Origin: Pectobacterium parmentieri | GTDB taxonomy: Bacteria; Pseudomonadota; Gammaproteobacteria; Enterobacterales; Enterobacteriaceae | Assembly: GCF_001742145.1 (NCBI RefSeq) | Contig: NZ_CP015749.1 | Coordinates: 1,550,001 to 1,614,000 of the forward strand | Direction: 5' to 3' | DNA: 64,000 nucleotides | In this document: positions 59,007 to 64,000 of the stretch, in pieces | Position numbering within the stretch: position 1 is the stretch's first letter | Layout: each line of letters starts with the position of its first letter | Translations under genes and position numbers: made by a program | Notes under the pieces: model-generated | Database searches by the model: none | What the model saw: only the letters and a program-made list of their open reading frames with translations | What the model was told of the DNA's origin: nothing

Positions 59007-59040
59007 ATTTGATGGGCACAACATTAAACGGGTAGCAAGA

Positions 59041-60603
59041 ATGCAAACAACACAACCTAAACTGGAACTGCTGCGTATCGAGGCCGTTTACCGTAACGAC
59101 CCCAGCGCCATCTTCCATCAGCTCTGCGGTGCCAGGCCTGCCACGTTGCTGTTAGAGTCTGCTGAAATCGATAGCAAGGAAAATCTGAAAAGCCTGTTAA
59201 TCATTGATAGCGCACTGCGCATCACCGCACTCGGCCAGCAGGTTTCTATCCAGGCATTAACCGCAAACGGCGCCAGCCTGCTACCGCTTCTGGATGCCGC
59301 ACTGCCTGCAGAAATTCTCAATCAGCCGCGTCCGAACGGTCGTGAACTCACCTTTCCACTGGCAGACGCCATGCAGGATGAAGATGCACGCCTGCGTTCG
59401 CTCTCTGTATTTGATGCCTTACGCCAGATTCTGACGCTGGTTACCAGCCCGGCAGACGAGCGTGAAGCCATGTTCCTTGGCGGCCTGTTCGCTTACGATC
59501 TGGTCGCGGGGTTTGAAGCATTGCCTGCGCTGAGCCAGCAGCAGCGTTGCCCAGATTTTTGCTTCTATCTGGCAGAAACCTTACTGGTGCTTGACCACCA
59601 AAAACGCGTAACCGCCCTGCAAGCCAGCCTGTTTACACCAAGCCACAGCGAAAAGCAGCGTCTGCAACAGCGTCTGGAGCAATTACAATCTCAGCTCACC
59701 CAGCCTGCTCCCGCCCTGCCGCGTCAGTCTATCGAAGACATGTCGCTGAGTTGCAACCAGAGCGATGAGGCCTTTGGTGAAGTTGTCAGCCAGATGCAGG
59801 AAGCTATCCGCATCGGTGAAATCTTTCAGGTCGTGCCATCACGCCGTTTCTCTTTACCCTGCCCTTCACCGCTGGCCGCTTACCAAACACTGAAAGATAA
59901 CAATCCCAGCCCTTACATGTTTTACATGCAAGATCAGGATTTCACGCTGTTCGGTGCCTCGCCGGAAAGCTCACTGAAGTACGATGCCGACAGCCGCCAA
60001 ATCGAAATCTATCCGATTGCAGGCACCCGTCCGCGCGGCCGCCGTGCCGATGGTTCGCTGGATCGCGATCTCGATAGCCGCATTGAGCTGGAAATGCGTA
60101 CAGACCATAAAGAACTGGCTGAACATCTCATGTTGGTGGATTTAGCCCGTAACGATCTGGCACGCATCTGTCAGCCGGGTAGCCGTTATGTTGCTGATTT
60201 GACCAAAGTTGACCGCTATTCCTTTGTGATGCATCTGGTGTCGCGCGTGGTTGGCACACTGCGTGAAGATTTGGATGTGCTGCACGCCTATCGCGCTTGC
60301 ATGAACATGGGCACGCTGAGCGGCGCACCAAAAGTCCGGGCGATGCAGCTCATTGCCGAAAGCGAGAAAACCCGACGCGGTAGCTACGGCGGTGCGGTGG
60401 GCTACTTCACCGCTCACGGCGATCTGGATACCTGCATCGTCATTCGCTCCGCCTATGTTGAAGACGGTATTGCCACCGTTCAGGCGGGGGCTGGCGTGGT
60501 TCTGGATTCTGATCCGCAGGCCGAAGCCGATGAAACACGCAATAAAGCACGCGCCGTACTGCGAGCCATTGCCAGTGCGCACCATGCAAAGGAGATCTTC
60601 TGA
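59041..60603 (+). CDS. trpE: Anthranilate synthase component I
   Basis: A 520-residue chorismate-using subunit that, with TrpG, makes anthranilate. The feedback-inhibition site LLLESAEI lies near residue 38. The catalytic domain has [55 protein letters not shown] and YGGAVGYF motifs. Tryptophan inhibition is therefore expected. First structural gene of the operon; its stop overlaps the trpG start. Confidence 0.97.
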   Translation: MQTTQPKLELLRIEAVYRNDPSAIFHQLCGARPATLLLESAEIDSKENLKSLLIIDSALRITALGQQVSIQALTANGASLLPLLDAALPAEILNQPRPNGRELTFPLADAMQDEDARLRSLSVFDALRQILTLVTSPADEREAMFLGGLFAYDLVAGFEALPALSQQQRCPDFCFYLAETLLVLDHQKRVTALQASLFTPSHSEKQRLQQRLEQLQSQLTQPAPALPRQSIEDMSLSCNQSDEAFGEVVSQMQEAIRIGEIFQVVPSRRFSLPCPSPLAAYQTLKDNNPSPYMFYMQDQDFTLFGASPESSLKYDADSRQIEIYPIAGTRPRGRRADGSLDRDLDSRIELEMRTDHKELAEHLMLVDLARNDLARICQPGSRYVADLTKVDRYSFVMHLVSRVVGTLREDLDVLHAYRACMNMGTLSGAPKVRAMQLIAESEKTRRGSYGGAVGYFTAHGDLDTCIVIRSAYVEDGIATVQAGAGVVLDSDPQAEADETRNKARAVLRAIASAHHAKEIF

Positions 60604-61181
60604 TGGCTGACATCCTGCTGCTCGATAATATCGACTCATTCACCTACAACCTGGTGGATCAACTACGTGCCAGCGGCCATCAGGTCGTGATTTACCGTAA
60701 CCATCTGCCTGCCGACGTCATCATTGCACGGTTACAGCAGATGGAAAAACCGATTCTGATGCTCTCCCCCGGCCCCGGCACACCGGCCGAAGCAGGTTGT
60801 ATGCCGGAGTTGCTACAACGCTTACGCGGTCAGTTACCGATTATCGGCATTTGCCTCGGCCATCAGGCTATCGTGGAAGCCTACGGCGGTCATGTCGGTC
60901 AAGCGGGAGAGATCCTGCATGGCAAAGCGTCTGCCATTGACCACGATGCCAGCGGCATGTTTAGCGGTTTACCGCACCCGTTACCCGTTGCCCGCTACCA
61001 TTCGCTGGTTGGCAGCAGCATTCCTTCTACGCTAACCGTCAACGCACACTTCAACACGATGGTGATGGCGGTGCGTAACGACGCGGATCGCGTCTGCGGT
61101 TTTCAATTCCATCCTGAGTCGATCCTGACCACACACGGCGCTCGACTGCTGGAACAAACGCTGGACTGGGCGCTAGCTTAA
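60603..61181 (+). CDS. trpG: Anthranilate synthase component II (glutamine amidotransferase)
   Basis: A 192-residue class I glutamine amidotransferase supplying ammonia to TrpE. The start is [18 protein letters not shown], the oxyanion motif LSPGPGTP, the nucleophile in GICLGHQA, and the His/Glu pair in QFHPESILT. It ends with its own stop, separate from trpD, unlike the fused TrpGD of E. coli and Salmonella. The start overlaps the trpE stop (TGATG). Confidence 0.97.
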   Translation: MADILLLDNIDSFTYNLVDQLRASGHQVVIYRNHLPADVIIARLQQMEKPILMLSPGPGTPAEAGCMPELLQRLRGQLPIIGICLGHQAIVEAYGGHVGQAGEILHGKASAIDHDASGMFSGLPHPLPVARYHSLVGSSIPSTLTVNAHFNTMVMAVRNDADRVCGFQFHPESILTTHGARLLEQTLDWALA

Positions 61182-61195
61182 CGAGGGATACGATT

Positions 61196-62248
61196 ATGCA
61201 ACTGTCTTCTGCGACTTTAGAACCGTCTACTGCTCAGGGTGTATTTATCATGCAAAACATACTGGAAAAATTATACCGCGCGGAAAATATCAGCCGTCAG
61301 GAAAGTCATGCGCTGTTTGGCGCCATTATCCGCGGTGAACTGGATGCCAGCCAACTAGCAGCAGCGTTGATTAGCATGAAAGTGCGCGGTGAGCATCCCG
61401 ATGAAATTGCTGGTGCCGCTACGGCATTACTGGCAGATGCACAGCCGTTTCCTCGCCCCGACTATTTATTTGCCGATATCGTCGGCACCGGCGGTGACGG
61501 CACGAACAGCATCAACATCTCAACCGCCAGTGCCTTCGTTGCCGCCAGTTGTGGCCTGAAAATTGCCAAGCACGGCAACCGCAGTGTGTCCAGCCGTTCT
61601 GGCTCATCCGATTTGCTCTCCGCTTTTGGCATTAAGTTGGATATGAGCGCACAGGATTCACGTCAGGCGCTGGACGATCTGGGCGTGTGTTTCCTGTTTG
61701 CTCCGCAATATCATTTGGGTTTCCGCCATGCCATGCCGGTGCGCCAGCAGCTCAAAACCCGCACCGTTTTCAACGTACTGGGGCCGCTGGTTAACCCGGC
61801 ACGCCCGCCACTGGCGCTGATTGGCGTATATAGCCCCGAATTGGTTCGTCCTATCGCCGAAACGCTGAAAGTACTGGGCTATCAACGTGCCGCCGTTGTA
61901 CACGGCGGCGGGATGGATGAAGTCGCGATTCATGCCCCCACGCAGGTTGCCGAGTTAAATAACGGCGAGATCGAAACCTACGAACTGACGCACCGCGATT
62001 TCGGTCTGGATACGCATCCACTGTCGGCATTACAAGGCGGTACACCGGAAGAAAATCGTGACATTCTCGCGTCGCTGCTACAAGGCAAAGGTGAACGCGC
62101 ACACGCCGCTGCAGTTGCCGCCAACGTTGCTTTGCTCCTGAGATTATTCGGACAAGAAGATCTGCGCCAGAATGCGCAACAGGCACTTGAAGTCATTCAT
62201 AGCGGGCAGGCTTATCAGCGTGTTATCGCCCTGTCCGCCAGAGGATAA
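61196..62248 (+). CDS. trpD: Anthranilate phosphoribosyltransferase
   Basis: About 350 residues transferring phosphoribosyl from PRPP to anthranilate. The glycine-rich PRPP loop [17 protein letters not shown], the [17 protein letters not shown] motif and the C-terminal HGGGMDEV segment are all seen. The start at ATG 61196 is supported by GAGGGA upstream and by the TLEPS stretch that matches the linker of E. coli TrpGD; an in-frame ATG lies at 61250. It begins 14 bases after trpG. Confidence 0.96.
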   Translation: MQLSSATLEPSTAQGVFIMQNILEKLYRAENISRQESHALFGAIIRGELDASQLAAALISMKVRGEHPDEIAGAATALLADAQPFPRPDYLFADIVGTGGDGTNSINISTASAFVAASCGLKIAKHGNRSVSSRSGSSDLLSAFGIKLDMSAQDSRQALDDLGVCFLFAPQYHLGFRHAMPVRQQLKTRTVFNVLGPLVNPARPPLALIGVYSPELVRPIAETLKVLGYQRAAVVHGGGMDEVAIHAPTQVAELNNGEIETYELTHRDFGLDTHPLSALQGGTPEENRDILASLLQGKGERAHAAAVAANVALLLRLFGQEDLRQNAQQALEVIHSGQAYQRVIALSARG

Positions 62249-62255
62249 TGGAACC

Positions 62256-63623
62256 ATGCAGGAAACCGTATTACATAAAATTGTGCGTGATAAAGCACTC
62301 TGGGTTGCTGAACGTGAGAAAGCACAGCCGCTGGCCTCTTTTCAGCATGAAATCGTCCCCAGCCAACGTGACTTTTATCAGGCACTGAAACAGGATAAGC
62401 CCGCTTTTATTCTGGAATGCAAAAAGGCGTCGCCGTCAAAAGGGTTGATCCGCGACGATTTTGACCCAGTGGCCATTGCTCAGGTCTATAAAGATTATGC
62501 GTCTGCCATTTCCGTTTTGACCGACGAGAAGTATTTTCAGGGCGACTTCGCCTTTCTGCCGCAGGTCAGTGCGGCAGTACACCAGCCGGTGTTGTGCAAA
62601 GACTTCATTATTTCACCCTACCAGATTTATCTGGCGCGCTACTATCAAGCCGATGCCATTCTGCTGATGTTGTCGGTGCTGGACGACGAGCAATATCAGC
62701 AACTGGCCGAGGTAGCACACAGTCTGAAGCTAGGCGTGTTGACGGAAGTCAGTAATGAAGAGGAGCTACAGCGAGCCATTCAGCTTGAAGCTCGCGTTGT
62801 CGGGATCAACAACCGCGACCTGCGCGATCTCTCCATTGACCTCAACCGTACCCGGACGCTTGCACCACGTCTGCCGGCTGGCGTAACCGTGATCAGTGAA
62901 TCTGGTATCAACCGCCATGCGCAGATTCGTGAACTCAGCGCCTTTGCTCAGGGATTCTTGATCGGCAGCTCGCTGATGTCCGAGCCAGATCTGAACGGTG
63001 CGGTACGCCGCGTTATTCTGGGCGAGAACAAAGTTTGTGGTCTGACGCGCACAGAAGATGCACAGGCCGCCTATCAGGCTGGTGCGCTCTACGGCGGGTT
63101 AATCTTCGTCGCCAGCTCTCCACGCTATGTTGCCGCCAAACAAGCCGCCGACATCATCACCGGAGCACCACTGCGCTATGTCGGTGTTTTCCGCAACGCG
63201 CCCGTGGAACACATCGTTGCTATCACGACACAGTTGGGATTAGCGGCCGTTCAGCTACACGGCGATGAAGATCAACAGACTATCGACCAGCTACGCCAGC
63301 AATTACCTGCGGCATGCCAGATTTGGAAAGCGCTGAGCATCGCAGACGTGCTGCCAGAGCGTAATCTCACCCACATCGATCGTTACGTGTTTGACAACGG
63401 TCAGGGTGGCAGCGGTCAATCCTTCAACTGGTCGCTGTTGGACAATCAGTCACTGGATAACGTGCTGTTAGCCGGTGGCCTAAACAGCGATAACTGCGCC
63501 CTCGCGGCACAGCAAGGTTGCGCAGGGCTGGATTTCAATTCCGGGGTAGAAAGCGAACCGGGAAAAAAAGACTCACATAAAATTGCTGCGGTTTTTGCGA
63601 CATTACGTCAGCCGCAGCACTAA
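62256..63623 (+). CDS. trpCF: Bifunctional indole-3-glycerol-phosphate synthase / PRA isomerase
   Basis: A 455-residue fusion. Residues about 1-255 are indole-3-glycerol-phosphate synthase ([50 protein letters not shown]); residues about 256-455 are phosphoribosylanthranilate isomerase ([36 protein letters not shown]). ATG 62256 aligns with E. coli and has GAGGA upstream; the frame opens inside trpD. The fused layout is that of enteric bacteria. Confidence 0.96.
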   Translation: MQETVLHKIVRDKALWVAEREKAQPLASFQHEIVPSQRDFYQALKQDKPAFILECKKASPSKGLIRDDFDPVAIAQVYKDYASAISVLTDEKYFQGDFAFLPQVSAAVHQPVLCKDFIISPYQIYLARYYQADAILLMLSVLDDEQYQQLAEVAHSLKLGVLTEVSNEEELQRAIQLEARVVGINNRDLRDLSIDLNRTRTLAPRLPAGVTVISESGINRHAQIRELSAFAQGFLIGSSLMSEPDLNGAVRRVILGENKVCGLTRTEDAQAAYQAGALYGGLIFVASSPRYVAAKQAADIITGAPLRYVGVFRNAPVEHIVAITTQLGLAAVQLHGDEDQQTIDQLRQQLPAACQIWKALSIADVLPERNLTHIDRYVFDNGQGGSGQSFNWSLLDNQSLDNVLLAGGLNSDNCALAAQQGCAGLDFNSGVESEPGKKDSHKIAAVFATLRQPQH

Positions 63624-63639
63624 AACAGACGGGAAAATC

Positions 63640-64000
63640 ATGACATTACTCAACCCTTACTTCGGTGAATTCGGTGGACAGTTTGTTCCGCAGATCCTCA
63701 TCCCGGCATTACGCCAGTTAGAAGAGGCTTTCGTCAGCGCACAAAAAGATCCTGAATTTCAGGCCGAGTTTACCGATCTGCTGAAAAACTATGCGGGTCG
63801 TCCAACGGCGCTAACCCTGTGTCAAAACCTGACAGCCGGAACGAAAACCAAGCTGTACCTGAAGCGCGAAGATTTGCTGCACGGCGGCGCGCACAAAACG
63901 AATCAAGTACTTGGGCAAGCCTTGCTGGCTAAACGCATGGGTAAAAGCGAAATCATCGCGGAAACCGGCGCGGGACAACACGGTGTCGCGACAGCGCTGG
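63640..64000 (+). CDS. trpB: Tryptophan synthase beta subunit, 5' part (3' end outside window)
   Basis: The first 120 codons of trpB start at ATG 63640, 16 bases after trp[26 protein letters not shown] (first residues [13 protein letters not shown]) matches enteric TrpB, and [13 protein letters not shown] near residue 85 carries the lysine that binds PLP. It joins indole from TrpA with serine. trpA is expected just beyond the window. Confidence 0.96.
   Translation, partial: MTLLNPYFGEFGGQFVPQILIPALRQLEEAFVSAQKDPEFQAEFTDLLKNYAGRPTALTLCQNLTAGTKTKLYLKREDLLHGGAHKTNQVLGQALLAKRMGKSEIIAETGAGQHGVATAL

Overview
The window looks like a chromosomal segment of a gamma-proteobacterium of the order Enterobacterales, most likely a soft-rot Pectobacterium or close relative. 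This rests on protein-by-protein resemblance to Escherichia coli genes (tus, fumC, manA, add, rsxABCDGE-nth, dtpA, cysB, topA, the trp operon) combined with non-E. coli traits: separate trpG and trpD, a diaminobutyrate pathway pair, and araFGH-araC facing araBA. No search could be run, so all names come from recognition of sequence and gene order. No rRNA, tRNA, CRISPR array, transposase or prophage gene was recognised.

Region 1 (1-8.9 kb): the 3' part of digH, a diaminobutyrate aminotransferase/decarboxylase pair (dat-ddc), pptA, a HisC-like aminotransferase with a twin-arginine signal, ydfG, and three small exported proteins (ynfB, an unknown lipoprotein, a ynfD-like gene). Region 2 (9-16.2 kb): an MFS exporter, a dethiobiotin synthase paralogue (ynfK), mlc, the divergent pair ynfL/ynfM, then tus with a Ter replication-arrest site directly in front of it. 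This places the window in the replication terminus half of the chromosome. Region 3 (16.2-27.2 kb): fumC, manA, ydgA, a BASS-family transporter, add, two exported proteins, yfeH and ydgJ.

Region 4 (27.4-35.7 kb): an L-arabinose locus. araFGH and araC are on the minus strand; araBA is divergent on the plus strand. araD is not adjacent. Region 5 (36-45 kb): cnu, the overlapping rsxABCDGE-nth operon for a membrane electron-transport complex, and dtpA. The tail of RsxC carries long tandem repeats. Region 6 (45.1-55.3 kb): cysB, topA, yciN, sohB, yciK, btuR, rluB, yciO, rnm, in the order known near E. coli trp. In E. coli this block is far from nth-dtpA, so a rearrangement junction lies near 45.05 kb.

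Region 7 (55.4-64 kb): between rnm and the trp operon sit two AT-rich divergent genes not found there in E. coli, a membrane-embedded processive glycosyltransferase and an AraC-type regulator, with a repeated TGACAT/TGTCA motif between them. The trp operon follows with promoter, TrpR operator, leader peptide with tandem Trp codons, attenuator, trpE, trpG, trpD, trpCF and the start of trpB. The best candidates for something undescribed are the glycosyltransferase/regulator pair and the Tat-exported aminotransferase.
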